This document shows positions 50,966 to 60,136 of a stretch of 64,000 nt of DNA, one piece after another. The notes under the pieces were generated by a model that worked only from the letters and a program-made list of their open reading frames with translations, searched no databases and was not told the origin of the DNA. The position numbers were made by a program, and so were the translations under genes. The stretch comes from Phreatobacter sp. (GTDB lineage Bacteria; Pseudomonadota; Alphaproteobacteria; Rhizobiales; Phreatobacteraceae), in NCBI RefSeq assembly GCF_022843985.1, contig NZ_JALHMP010000019.1:26058-90057 (forward strand). Direction: 5' to 3'. Position 1 is the first letter of the stretch, and the number at the start of each line of letters is the position of its first letter.

Positions 50966-52327
50966 ATGCAGCACCGCTCCCAGCGCATCACCGTCGTCGG
51001 CGCCGGCTATGTCGGCCTTGTCACCGGAGCCTGTCTTGCCAGCATCGGCCATGAGGTCGTCGTGGTCGATCGCGACGCGGGCAGGATTGCGGGCCTCGAA
51101 GCCGGCGTCATGCCGATCTACGAGGCGGGTCTCGCGGCCCTCGTCTCCGGCGAGATCGCCGCCGGCAGGCTCGCCTTCACCACCGATCTCGCCGCGGCGG
51201 TGCCGGGCGCCGCAGCTGTCTTCATCTGCGTCGGCACACCACCCCGCCCATCCGACGGCCATGCCGACATGGCGCAGGTCATGGCGGCTGCCGGGGAGAT
51301 CGCCGCCAGCCTCTCCGCCTTCACCGCCATCGTCGTGAAATCGACCGTGCCGGTCGGCACCGGCGACGAGGTCGAGGCGCTCGTCCATGCCCGCGCGCCC
51401 GCAGCGGATGTCGCCGTCGTGTCCAACCCGGAATTCCTGCGCGAGGGCGTCGCGATCGCCGACTTCATGCGGCCCGACCGCATCGTCGTCGGCACGGACG
51501 ATGCCCGCGCCGCAGCCCTGATGGCGGCGATCTACCGACCGCTGAACGAGGCCGGCGCGCCGCTCGTCGTCACCAACCGGCGGGCGTCCGAGCTCATCAA
51601 ATACGCCGCCAACGCCTTCCTGGCGCTAAAGATCACCTACATCAACGAGATCGCCAATCTCTGCGAGGAGATCGGCGCCGATGTCGAGGATGTCGCCCGC
51701 GGCATCGGGCTCGACCCGCGCATCGGCAGCCAATTCCTCAAGGCCGGCCCGGGCTTCGGCGGCTCCTGCTTCCCGAAGGACATGCTGGCGCTCATGAAGA
51801 CCGGGCAGGACCACGGCGTACCGCTGCGCTCGGTCGAGACGGCGGTGGCCGTCAACGACGCCCGCAAGGGCGAGATGGTGCGCAAGATCGTCCGCGCCGC
51901 CGGCGGGTCGGTGGCCGGGAAGACCATCGCTGTGCTCGGCCTCACCTTCAAGGCGGGCACCGACGACATGCGCTCAGCCGCCTCTCTCGTCATCCTGCCG
52001 CAGCTCCAGAAGCAGGGGGCCCGCATCGTCGCCCATGATCCTGCCGGCATGGGCCAGGCGGGCCCGCTGCTGCCGGGCGTGCTCATGGCCAAGGGCAGCA
52101 TGGCCGCCCTCGCCGGCGCCGACCTCGCGGTGATCCTGACGGAATGGCCGGAATTTGCCGCACTCGACCTCGATGCGGCGGCGCGCATCATGCGCCGGCC
52201 GATCCTGGTCGACCTGCGCAACCTCGTCGACCCCGATGAAGCCGCACGCGCCGGGTTCTGCTACCGCTCGATCGGACGGACGGGACGGGAGGCCGAGCTC
52301 CGCGTTCCGGCCGAGGCCGCCGAATAG
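50966..52327 (+). CDS. ugd: UDP-glucose 6-dehydrogenase
   Basis: A 453-residue enzyme that oxidises UDP-glucose to UDP-glucuronate for surface polysaccharides. The NAD-binding motif is ITVVGAGYVGLVTGACLASIGHEV, followed by VVKSTVPVGTGDEVEAL and VVSNPEFLREGVAIADFMRPDRIVVG. The catalytic cysteine is in GFGGSCFPKDMLALMKTG, and the UDP-binding domain carries VLGLTFKAGTDDMRSAASL. The ATG at 50966 gives the standard N terminus. It starts the polysaccharide region, with galE about 100 bp downstream in the same direction. Confidence 0.95.
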   Translation: MQHRSQRITVVGAGYVGLVTGACLASIGHEVVVVDRDAGRIAGLEAGVMPIYEAGLAALVSGEIAAGRLAFTTDLAAAVPGAAAVFICVGTPPRPSDGHADMAQVMAAAGEIAASLSAFTAIVVKSTVPVGTGDEVEALVHARAPAADVAVVSNPEFLREGVAIADFMRPDRIVVGTDDARAAALMAAIYRPLNEAGAPLVVTNRRASELIKYAANAFLALKITYINEIANLCEEIGADVEDVARGIGLDPRIGSQFLKAGPGFGGSCFPKDMLALMKTGQDHGVPLRSVETAVAVNDARKGEMVRKIVRAAGGSVAGKTIAVLGLTFKAGTDDMRSAASLVILPQLQKQGARIVAHDPAGMGQAGPLLPGVLMAKGSMAALAGADLAVILTEWPEFAALDLDAAARIMRRPILVDLRNLVDPDEAARAGFCYRSIGRTGREAELRVPAEAAE

Positions 52328-52424
52328 GCCCGCACTCGCCGCCTTGGCATTTTCTTGACCTCTTTGCGCTAGGCCTCCCAATGGACATCAGGCGCGCCCG
52401 AAGGCACGCCCGCGGGGAAATGCC

Positions 52425-53420
52425 ATGACCGTTCTCGTCACCGGCGGCGCCGGATATATCGGCAGCCACATGGTTCTCGAACTGCTCGATGCCGGCGAGA
52501 ACGTCGTCGTGCTCGACAACCTGTCCACCGGCTTCGCCTGGGCCGTCGACCCGCGCGCCACCCTCGTCGTCGGCGACATGGGCGACCAGGGTCTGGTCGA
52601 GACGCTCATGCGGCTGCACGACATCGACGCCGTCATCCATTTCGCCGCCCGCATCGTCGTGCCGGATTCGGTCGCCGATCCGCTCGGCTACTATCTCGCC
52701 AACACCGTGAAGACACGGGCCGTCATGGCGGCGGCCGTCGCCACCGGCGTGCGCCGTTTCATCTTCTCCTCCACGGCGGCGGTCTACGGCTCGCCGGAGG
52801 TGATGCCGGTGAAGGAGGAGGCCCCGACCCTGCCGGAGAGCCCCTACGGGACCTCGAAGCTGATCACCGAATGGATGCTGCGCGACGCAGCGGCCGCCCA
52901 TGACCTCACCTATGTCGTCCTGCGCTACTTCAACGTCGCCGGCGCCGATCCGCTGGGCCGGACCGGCCAGTCCACCCCGAACGCCACCCATCTTATCAAA
53001 GTCGCCGTGCAGACTGCCCTCGGCCTGCGGGCGAAGATGGACGTCTTCGGCACCGACTACCCGACGCCGGACGGCACCTGCCTGCGCGACTACATCCACG
53101 TCACCGATCTGGTACGGGCCCATCTGGCGGCCCTGGCCCATCTGCGCACCGGCGGCGAGAGCATGGTGGCCAATTGCGGCTATGGCCACGGCTACAGCGT
53201 GAAGGAGGTCGTCGACACGGTACGGGCCGTCACCAAGGTCGATTTCCGCGCCGACTATGCCCCGCGCCGGCCGGGCGATGCCGCGGCGGTGGTGGCGGAT
53301 GCCACGCGCGCCCGCACCCGCCTCGGCTGGACGCCGGCCCATGACGACCTCACCGGCATCGTCGAGGCCGCCTATGCCTGGGAGCGGCGGCTGGCCAATG
53401 GTGACGTCGGACGTGGCTGA
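52425..53420 (+). CDS. galE: UDP-glucose 4-epimerase
   Basis: A 331-residue short-chain dehydrogenase/reductase that interconverts UDP-glucose and UDP-galactose. Motifs are TVLVTGGAGYIGSHMVLELL, VIHFAARIVVPDSVADPLGYY, the catalytic FSSTAAVYGSPE with ESPYGTSKLITEWML (Tyr/Lys), and RYFNVAGADPLGRTGQS. The GalE-typical TPDGTCLRDYIHVTDLV is also present. GGGGAAA lies 5 nt before the ATG. It follows ugd and precedes a CapD-like gene by 189 bp. Confidence 0.95.
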   Translation: MTVLVTGGAGYIGSHMVLELLDAGENVVVLDNLSTGFAWAVDPRATLVVGDMGDQGLVETLMRLHDIDAVIHFAARIVVPDSVADPLGYYLANTVKTRAVMAAAVATGVRRFIFSSTAAVYGSPEVMPVKEEAPTLPESPYGTSKLITEWMLRDAAAAHDLTYVVLRYFNVAGADPLGRTGQSTPNATHLIKVAVQTALGLRAKMDVFGTDYPTPDGTCLRDYIHVTDLVRAHLAALAHLRTGGESMVANCGYGHGYSVKEVVDTVRAVTKVDFRADYAPRRPGDAAAVVADATRARTRLGWTPAHDDLTGIVEAAYAWERRLANGDVGRG

Positions 53421-53609
53421 GGCGGTAGCGGCCGTCGAGCGCGAGATCGTACCGGAAGGTAGGCGACCCGAGAGGGTTGCCCATCGGCGCAGGACGCGGG
53501 ATGGTAGCAGGGTTCGGCGGTCGCGGATCGCATGCAGCCGTTCAAACGTCGCAATCCGTGAAATGACATGATCGCGCGGTTGGTCTAGGCTTTCGCAAGG
53601 CGTTGAATA

Positions 53610-55613
53610 TTGAAGGCAGTTCCGGTGCGGGCAGAATCCCGAAAACAGTCGATCATCGCGCGCTCAAAGCAAGCCAGCGTGATGGCACACGACTTCGCCA
53701 TGACGTTTTTGGCGCTGGTTCTGGCTCTGGTCCTGCGTGGTGTGCCACCGCTCCCCGAGAACCTTGCGATCAATCCATGGATTATTGCCCTCGGCTTCGC
53801 AGCCTTTTCCCTTCTGATCTACGGGGCCTGCTCGCTCTATGCGGCGCGCTGGCGCTTCGCCTCGCTGTTCGACCTGTTCGGCATCTTCAAGGCCGTCTGT
53901 ATCCTGACCGCTGTTCTCCTGCTGGCGGACTACATACTCTCGCCGCGCCTCGGCGAGGGGGCGAAACTGCTCGGCGGGCGCACGCTGGCGATCTACTGGT
54001 GCGTGCAGGTCATTCTGCTCGGCGGGCCGCGTATCGCCTACCGGGCCTATCGCGCCTGGCGGCGGCAGACCGCCCATAACCGCGACCCGCTCTCCGCCGT
54101 GGTGATCGGTCGCGCCGCCGATGCCGATTCCGTGATCCGCGCCGTCGAGGCGGGGGTCGCCGGCCCGATCCGCGTATTCGGCATCATTTCTCCCGTCATC
54201 CAGGAAACGGGGCAGGCCGTCCGCGGCATTCCGGTCTGGGGAACGACGGACCAGCTCGAGACGATCGTACGCAGCGCCGCCGAACGCGGCATCACCCTTC
54301 AGCGGGCGATCATCGCGCCGGAGGCCCTGCATACGGGGCCGCTGATGGAGGATGTGATCGGCGCCTTCCGACGGATGGGCATCGCGACCATCCGCCTCGA
54401 CGTCGCCCATTCCATGGACACGGCCAAGCCGCTGCGCCTGCACGCCGTGATCGACGACGACCTGCTCATCCGCCCGCTGGTCGAGGTGGCGGAGGAACCG
54501 CTCAAGGTCTTCGTCAGCGGCAAGCGGGTCGTGGTGACCGGCGGCGGCGGCTCGATCGGGTCGGAGCTCGTGCTGCGCAGCGCCCAGTTCGGCGCCGCGG
54601 CAGTGCTTGTTCTCGAACATTCCGAGGCCGCCCTCCACGCCGTCCTCGACCGCGTGGAGCTCGAAAAGCGGCCCGGCGACGCGCCGGTGGAAGGCCGTCT
54701 CTGCGACATCCGCGATCGGGCCCGCATGATGACCCTGATGGCGGACTTCGCGCCCGACGTCGTCTTCCACGCGGCGGCGCTCAAGCATGTGCCGCATCTG
54801 GAGCGCGAGGTCTCCGACGCCGTGCGCACCAATGTGCTCGGCACGGTGAACACGGCCGACGCCGCCGTAGCGGCAGGTGCAACAGCCTTCGTGCTGATCT
54901 CGACGGACAAGGCGACCGAGCCGGTCTCCATCCTCGGCGCGACCAAGCGGCTGGCGGAGATGTATATCCAGGCCCTCGATGCCGCCCAGCTTCTGACTGC
55001 CGACATGGCCAGGGCGCGGACCCGTCTGGTGGCCGTCCGCTTCGGCAATGTGCTCGGCACGGCCGGCTCGGTGGTCCCGCGGTTCCGGGCGCAGATCGAG
55101 GCCGGCGGCCCGGTCACCGTCACCGACCCCGCCATGGTCCGCTATTTCATGACGCGGCGGGAATCGACCGACCTGTTGTGGACCGCGGCGCGGATCACCG
55201 CCGAGGCGACGTCCATCGGCCGCTCCGCCATCCTCGTCCTCAACATGGGACAGCCGGTCAGGATCGCCGACCTCGCCGAGCGGATGATTAAGCTGGCGGG
55301 CTTCGAACCCGGCAAGGGCGTCGACATCGTCTTTACCGGCAGCCGCCCCGGCGAGCGGATGTCCGAGATCCTCTTCGAGGAAACCGAGCCGCGCCTCGAC
55401 ATCGGCATTCGCGGGATTGTCGCTGCGGAGGCCCGCGCCCCAACGATGTCGCAGCTGCAGCCGGTCTTCAAGCGCCTTGAGACCGCCGCCATGGCGGGCG
55501 ACGACGTCCGCTCGCGCGAGATCATCGCCGAACTTGTGGCGGACCTTCGCGTCCCGGCCAGGGTCATCCCGCTGAGGGAAGCGTCGGAAGGCGGCTCGGA
55601 GAAGCAGGCCTAG
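53610..55613 (+). CDS. CapD/FlaA1-family nucleotide-sugar epimerase/dehydratase with membrane anchor
   Basis: A 667-residue (if the TTG start is correct) inner-membrane enzyme. Four or so N-terminal helices (for example MTFLALVLALVLRGVPPLP, WIIALGFAAFSLLIYGACSLY) are followed by a CoA-binding-like domain (VVIGRAADADSVIRAV). The C-terminal SDR domain has VTGGGGSIGSELVLRSAQFGA, VFHAAALKHVPHLE, and VLISTDKATEPVSILGATKRLAEMY. Relatives (WbpM, PglF) are UDP-GlcNAc 4,6-dehydratases that start synthesis of rare sugars. A GTG at 53625 or ATG at 53682 are alternative starts. Confidence 0.9.
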   Translation: MKAVPVRAESRKQSIIARSKQASVMAHDFAMTFLALVLALVLRGVPPLPENLAINPWIIALGFAAFSLLIYGACSLYAARWRFASLFDLFGIFKAVCILTAVLLLADYILSPRLGEGAKLLGGRTLAIYWCVQVILLGGPRIAYRAYRAWRRQTAHNRDPLSAVVIGRAADADSVIRAVEAGVAGPIRVFGIISPVIQETGQAVRGIPVWGTTDQLETIVRSAAERGITLQRAIIAPEALHTGPLMEDVIGAFRRMGIATIRLDVAHSMDTAKPLRLHAVIDDDLLIRPLVEVAEEPLKVFVSGKRVVVTGGGGSIGSELVLRSAQFGAAAVLVLEHSEAALHAVLDRVELEKRPGDAPVEGRLCDIRDRARMMTLMADFAPDVVFHAAALKHVPHLEREVSDAVRTNVLGTVNTADAAVAAGATAFVLISTDKATEPVSILGATKRLAEMYIQALDAAQLLTADMARARTRLVAVRFGNVLGTAGSVVPRFRAQIEAGGPVTVTDPAMVRYFMTRRESTDLLWTAARITAEATSIGRSAILVLNMGQPVRIADLAERMIKLAGFEPGKGVDIVFTGSRPGERMSEILFEETEPRLDIGIRGIVAAEARAPTMSQLQPVFKRLETAAMAGDDVRSREIIAELVADLRVPARVIPLREASEGGSEKQA

Positions 55614-56815
55614 GTGATCGGCGCGCCCGCCCGTCCGGCGAGCCGGCAATAGACCTCGACCACCGCCGCCGAGACCTGGGCGACCGTCGCGCTGCGTTCC
55701 ACCGCGGCGCGCGCCTTCGCCCCCATGGCAGCGAGATCGGAGCGGCCCGCCCGCTCGATCGCGACCGCGAGAGCCTCGGCATCCTCGGCGGGAACGACGA
55801 AGCCGCCTTCGCCGTCGACGACGAAATCACGGCACCCCGGCACATCCGTGACGATGGCGGGGCGCCCGGCTGCCGCCGCTTCCAGCAGCGCCTTCGGCAG
55901 CCCCTCGCCGCCGCGTGAAGGCAGGATGAAGGCGTGGTGCGTCCCCAGCAGCTGCTCGATGTCGGAGCGACGGCCGAGATGGCTGACGCCTTCGGTCCGC
56001 GCGAAGGCGGCGAGTTCCTCCGCCCCGAGCGCCCGCGGATTGGCCGGATCGGGCGATCCGACCAGGGTCAGGGTGACGTCGAGGCCCTGCTCGCGCGCCA
56101 GCGCCACGGCCGCCACGGCGAGATCGACGCCCTTGGAGCGCACCATGCGGGCGACCAGGATCAGCCTGAGCGGCGGGCGCTCCGGCAGCGGCGCCGGCAC
56201 GAACCGGACGGGATCGACGCCGGCGCCGGTCAATATGGTGACGCGCCCCTCGCGATCCGCCCGGCCGAGCCTCAGGACCGCGGCATCGTCACGGTTTTCG
56301 CAGAGCCAGACGGGCTCGCCGGCATCGAGCAGCCGCGCCGTGACGGCAGCGAGCGCTCGGGCGGCGAGGCGCACCGGCCCGCGTATCGTCGCCAGGAAGC
56401 CCGTTCCCGTGACGCTGACCACCAGCGGCAGGCGCAGACCGGCGAGCCGCGCCAGGGCGGCAATGGCCATGCCGTGCAGCCCGAAGACATGGACGACCGA
56501 CACGCCGAGCCTGTCCGCCTGGTCGCGCAACTCGCGCGCCGCCGCCCAAAGGCCCTGCGGCCGCCAGCCGGCCCGTCGGGCGCTGCTCGGCAGGAAGCTG
56601 ACGCCACCGTCATCCGCGGCGCCGGCACCGGTCTCGGGCGCGCCGAGGACAGTGACGTCGAAGCCCGCCGCCCGGGCCGCCAGGGCCCAGGGCATGAAAT
56701 GCGAGCGGAAGAACCAGGCCTCGTTGATCAGGCAGAGAACATGACCCGCAGACGGCTGTCCCGCACCCGCCAGGTGATCCGGCGTTACGGCCGCGTCGCC
56801 AGAATCTGTGACCAT
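55610..56815 (-). CDS. GT4-type glycosyltransferase
   Basis: A 401-residue glycosyltransferase of the GT-B fold. The N-terminal domain contains HVLCLINEAWFFRSHFMPWALAARAAGFDV and VVHVFGLHGMAIAALARLAGLRLPLVVSVTGTGFLA, read in parts. The C-terminal domain has TGAGVDPVRFVPAPLPERPPLRLILVARMVRSKGVDL in parts and the donor-binding E-x7-E motif in FILPSRGGEGLPKALLEAAA. The pattern is close to PssE/PglA-like enzymes transferring hexosamines onto lipid-linked sugars. It is convergent with the CapD-like gene (4-bp overlap) and divergent from the gene at 56909. Confidence 0.9.
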   Translation of the reverse strand: MVTDSGDAAVTPDHLAGAGQPSAGHVLCLINEAWFFRSHFMPWALAARAAGFDVTVLGAPETGAGAADDGGVSFLPSSARRAGWRPQGLWAAARELRDQADRLGVSVVHVFGLHGMAIAALARLAGLRLPLVVSVTGTGFLATIRGPVRLAARALAAVTARLLDAGEPVWLCENRDDAAVLRLGRADREGRVTILTGAGVDPVRFVPAPLPERPPLRLILVARMVRSKGVDLAVAAVALAREQGLDVTLTLVGSPDPANPRALGAEELAAFARTEGVSHLGRRSDIEQLLGTHHAFILPSRGGEGLPKALLEAAAAGRPAIVTDVPGCRDFVVDGEGGFVVPAEDAEALAVAIERAGRSDLAAMGAKARAAVERSATVAQVSAAVVEVYCRLAGRAGAPIT

Positions 56816-56908
56816 TCCCGTCCTTGCCTTTGCCGCGCGCCGGTGAGACAACACTGGCCAGCCGGGCTGCGGCGTCAAGCCCCGTCCTTCATTTGAGCCC
56901 GAGATCGA

Positions 56909-57256
56909 GTGCGGTTCAACATGCGATCGGTCCCCGACGAAGTCGAACGCTGCCTGCCCTTCTTCGTCCGTCTCTGCGTCAGCAGTGTCGTCGCCTCGGG
57001 CATGCGGCTCGACGAAGCGGCGGTCCAGATGGCGCGGGATCTCTATTTCAAGTTCCCGGCCGCCATGGACAGTAAACTCCGCCTCCATTTCGAGGCGACC
57101 CTCTCCGACCTTGTCGACCTGGTGACGAGCCTCGCGCCACGCCTGCCGCCGCAGACGCTCATCAGCTTCGCCGAGAAGGCGTCGCAGGCCCAGATCGCAG
57201 AGACGCTCCAGCGATCGTTGGAGCGTTCGTTCGCCGCCCGAAGGGCAGGAACTTAA
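56909..57256 (+). CDS. Hypothetical helical protein
   Basis: A roughly 115-residue soluble, mostly helical protein (CLPFFVRLCVSSVVASG, LDEAAVQMARDLYFKFPAAMD, then LQRSLERSFAARRAGT). No family is recognised. The start is GTG at 56909 or ATG at 56921; neither has a strong ribosome site. It precedes the truncated glycosyltransferase by 86 bp, so it may once have belonged to the polysaccharide operon. Confidence 0.5.
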   Translation: MRFNMRSVPDEVERCLPFFVRLCVSSVVASGMRLDEAAVQMARDLYFKFPAAMDSKLRLHFEATLSDLVDLVTSLAPRLPPQTLISFAEKASQAQIAETLQRSLERSFAARRAGT

Positions 57257-57341
57257 TGCCGATCGTAACGCAGCATTGAACCGGACTGTGTTTGACATGC
57301 TTCAGGCTTGCGCCCGCTGCGTGCGCGGGATCAACTGAGCC

Positions 57342-57440
57342 ATGGCGGCATCCGGCAAGCGATTTCGCATCGGTCTCATCAGCGACTCGGTCATCCCCAA
57401 TGATCCGCGCCTGCGCCGGCAGGGTGATGCGGTTCATTAG
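57342..57440 (+). pseudogene. Glycosyltransferase truncated after about 32 codons
   Basis: An open frame starting KRFRIGLISDSVIPNDPRLR is the recognisable beginning of a GT-B glycosyltransferase (RIxLxSDSVIPNDPRxRRQ). It runs only to codon 32, where a TAG lying in the target duplication of the adjacent insertion sequence ends it. The rest of the gene is not found on the far side of the mobile elements, so it was deleted, not merely interrupted. Confidence 0.8.
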
Positions 57441-59069
57441 CCCATCTTATTCACGGCGGTGCATTTTTGGGGTTGGCGGATGTAGCGTAAGAGCATGATA
57501 TCGCGTAGGATTTAGCTGCTTAGACCAATCCGGCGCGCGCCATCTCCAAAGCCACACCCGCCATGACCGACGATACGAGGCTTGCCTTTTCTTTTCCAGC
57601 CGTCCGGGGCCGGAAGATCACAGCTGCTTTTGATGGCGGCAGGCTGTCCTCGGACGGGGCGTGATGCTTCTTGCTGCGGCGGCGCGACGGATGGGCATTG
57701 CCGAGAGACTTGCCGCTGCGCTTCCCGATCGGCGCGATTCGACGCGGGTGACGCATCCGCTCTCGCGCATCCTTCAGGCCCGCATCCTCGCCATCGCCTG
57801 TGGCTACGCGGACGCCAACGATCTCGATGCCTTGCGCGCGGACCCCGCCTTCAAGCTCGCCTGTGGGCTCCTGCCCGACAGCGGTGCGGACCTGGCGAGC
57901 CAGCCGACCGTCTCGCGGCTGGAGAACCTGCCTGGCCTGCGCGATCTGATCCGGCTCGGCCGGGTCATGGTCGACCTCTATTGCGACAGCTATGCCGCGC
58001 CCCCTGAGGCCGTAGTGCTCGATATCGACGACACGGTCGATGTGGTTCACGGCCATCAGCAGCTGTCGCTGTTCAACGCCAGCTTTGACGAGCGTTGCTT
58101 CCTGCCGATCCACGTCTACGACACAGCGACCGGTCGCCCCGTTGCCATGATCCTGCGGCCGGGCAAGACGCCGTCGGGTCGTGAGGTGCGCGGCCATGTC
58201 CGCCGTCTTATCCGCGCGATCCGTCGCTATTGGCCCGCAACCCGCATTACCTTGCGTGGCGATGGCCATTATGGCCGCCCCGAGGTCATGGCCTGATGCG
58301 AAGCCCACAACGTCGATTACGTCTTCGGCCTCACCGGCACCAGGGCGCTTGCCGCCAAGGTCGAGGCGGTCGCCGATGATATCCGCGTCATGCGCGCCAT
58401 CGCGGACAAGGACGCCGTGCGCGGCTTCGCCGAGACGACACATGCGGCGGGATCCTGGAAGCGTGAACGGCGCGTCATCGCCCGCATCGAGGCGACACGG
58501 CTTGTCCTCGACACCCGCTATATCGTTACCAGCATCGCCCATGGCACGCCCCAATGGCTCTATGCCGATCTCTATTGCGCAAGGGGTCAGGCCGAGAACC
58601 TGATCAAGCTCCACAAGAGCCAACTCGCCTCCGACCGCACCTCGTGCCGGGCAGCCACCGCCAACCAGATGCGGCTCATCCTTCACACCGCCGCCTACTG
58701 GCTGATCCTCACCCTGCGTGACGCCATCCCGAAGGCGCACGCCCTCGCGAAGGCCGAGTTTGCCACCATCCGAACCAGGCTTCTCAAGGTCGCCGCACGC
58801 GTCACCGAAACGGCAAGCCGCGTGCGCATCGCCTTCGCCAGCGCATGCCCGGACGCCCACCTCTTCCGTCATCTGGCTCAAGCACTCAGGCCCGCGCCCT
58901 CCTGACCGGTGGGGCGTGACGCCCCCGGTGATGCACAAAACCAACACTCCAGCGCGTAGCCCAAAGTTCCAGTCCAAGCCGCGTCGAAAAACACGCAGCG
59001 AAGCGCCATGCGCCCTGTCTTGCAACCCGCATGGCTTCGACGAAAAGAAGACCTCGTGAATAAGACGGG
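57441..59069 (+). mobile_element. IS1380-family insertion sequence, 1629 bp
   Basis: The element is bounded by inverted repeats CCC[A/G]TCTTATTCACG (15 bp, one mismatch: CCCATC... at the left end, CCCGTC... read from the right end). A 4-bp target duplication TTAG lies directly outside (57437-57440 and 59070-59073). It contains a single transposase gene that is broken. The precise duplication shows the element arrived by transposition into the GT/IS481 junction. Confidence 0.9.
57563..58905 (+). pseudogene. IS1380-family transposase, inactivated by frameshift and nonsense mutation
   Basis: The start is MTDDTRLAFSFPAVRGRKIT. The frame then runs to SSDGA and stops at 57659-57661. The expected SSDGGVMLL motif continues in the next frame from 57661, so one base is missing near 57656. 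The second part (VMLLAAAARRMGIAERLAAAL through LRGDGHYGRPEVMA) ends at TGA 58294-58296. The same frame then continues CEAHNVDYVFGLTGT to 58905, where the family has Trp-Cys, so a TGG became TGA. Catalytic residues fall in separate pieces (LDIDDTVDVVHGHQQLS, GDGHYGRPE). Not functional as it stands. Confidence 0.9.
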
Positions 59070-59130
59070 TTAGATGTTTGATCCCACGGTTTGATGGTGC
59101 ATTGTTGTCGCAGGACGAAAGGGATGCGCT

Positions 59131-59209
59131 ATGGGCCAGGTTCTTCACGAGAGTGCCACCACGACTGAGGCAGTCCGTCGAGAGATACAGCATAGTCAAG
59201 CGAGTCTGA
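59131..59209 (+). pseudogene. First 26 codons of an IS481-type transposase
   Basis: ATG with a GAAAGGG site upstream opens MGQVLHESATTTEAVRREIQ and HSQASL, the typical N terminus of transposases of the IS481-type HTH/integrase group, where LAKRYGIN would follow. The match ends at the IS5 insertion, and the sequence beyond the IS5 element is not the rest of this gene. A fragment of about 26 codons remains. Confidence 0.75.
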
Positions 59210-60136
59210 GAGCCCGATTGAAAAGTAGTTGAGCGATATCAGCAGGTTGTGATTCCCGTTTGGTGCTGATTCAAATGGGTTTTCCAATGACCTGGACCAA
59301 TATCGCTCGTGCTGAGCATAACCGTGACCGCCTGCGGTTTCCAAGTGATCTGACCGACCGCGAATGGGCTTTGGTCGCGCCGATGATCCCTGCGTCCCGG
59401 CCCGGCGGGCGGCCGCGCACAACGGCGATGCGCGATGTCGTGGAAGCGATCCTGGTCATCGCCTCGAGCGGCTGCCCAAGGCGCATGCTGCCGGGCGATT
59501 TTCCGCCGGTTTCGACGGTGCGCGGCTATTTCTACGCTTGGCGCGACAGCGGCCTTCTGGCGACGATCAACCAGCTTCTGGTGATGACGGCGCGCGAGCT
59601 GGTAGGCAAGCAGGCCCAGCCCACCGCCGGCATCATCGACAGCCAGCGCGTCAAGACCACCGAAAGCGGCGGGGTTTGCGGCTATGACGCGGGCAAGAAG
59701 ATCAAAGGACGCAAACGCCACATCGTCACCGACACGCTCGGCCTCCTGATCTTCGTGCTGGTCCACCGGGCCGACGTCCAGGACCGCGACGGCGCTCCCG
59801 ACCTGCTCAGAGCGATCCGGTTCCCCATCCATGGCTGCGCCACGTCTTCGCCGATGGCGTGTCCCGCGACAATCTGAAGAACACCATGCGCGGCCACGGA
59901 AGCTGGACCATCGAGATCGTGAAGCGCTCCGACACAGACATGGGCTTCGTCATCCTGCCACGCCGCTGGGTCGCCGAGCGCACATTCTCATGGCTCGGAC
60001 GCTGCCGCCGCCTCGCAAAGGACTGGGAGAAATCCATCGAAAGCGCCACAGCTTTCGCGCACGTCGCCAGCATCCGCATGCTCACACGATGCATCGCAAG
60101 ACACTGCCAAAAAACATGAACTTCTGAATCGGGCTC
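59210..60136 (+). mobile_element. IS5-family insertion sequence, 927 bp
   Basis: Ends are GAGCCCGATT at the left and its reverse complement AATCGGGCTC at the right, with partial match extending about 7 bp further. A 3-bp duplication TGA lies directly outside (59207-59209 and 60137-60139), the TNA type expected of many IS5 elements. The transposase lies inside in two frames. Confidence 0.85.
59287..60119 (+). pseudogene. IS5-family transposase, split into two frames
   Basis: The first part starts MTWTNIARAEHNRDRLRFPSDLTDREW, with the first catalytic Asp in GIIDSQRVKT, and continues to about 59820. The second part, in another frame from about 59823, gives PWLRHVFADGV (second Asp) and ends PRRWVAERTFSWLGRCRRLA (catalytic Glu) to 60119. 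Some IS5 relatives use programmed frameshifting, but no slippery run is seen near 59820. The FADG region also lacks residues of the usual GGYAG loop, so mutation is more likely. Confidence 0.75.

Noticed and set aside
59800..59835. Programmed frameshift in the IS5 transposase
   Set aside because: No A-run or other slippery heptamer is present at the frame change, and the nearby FADG loop also appears altered.
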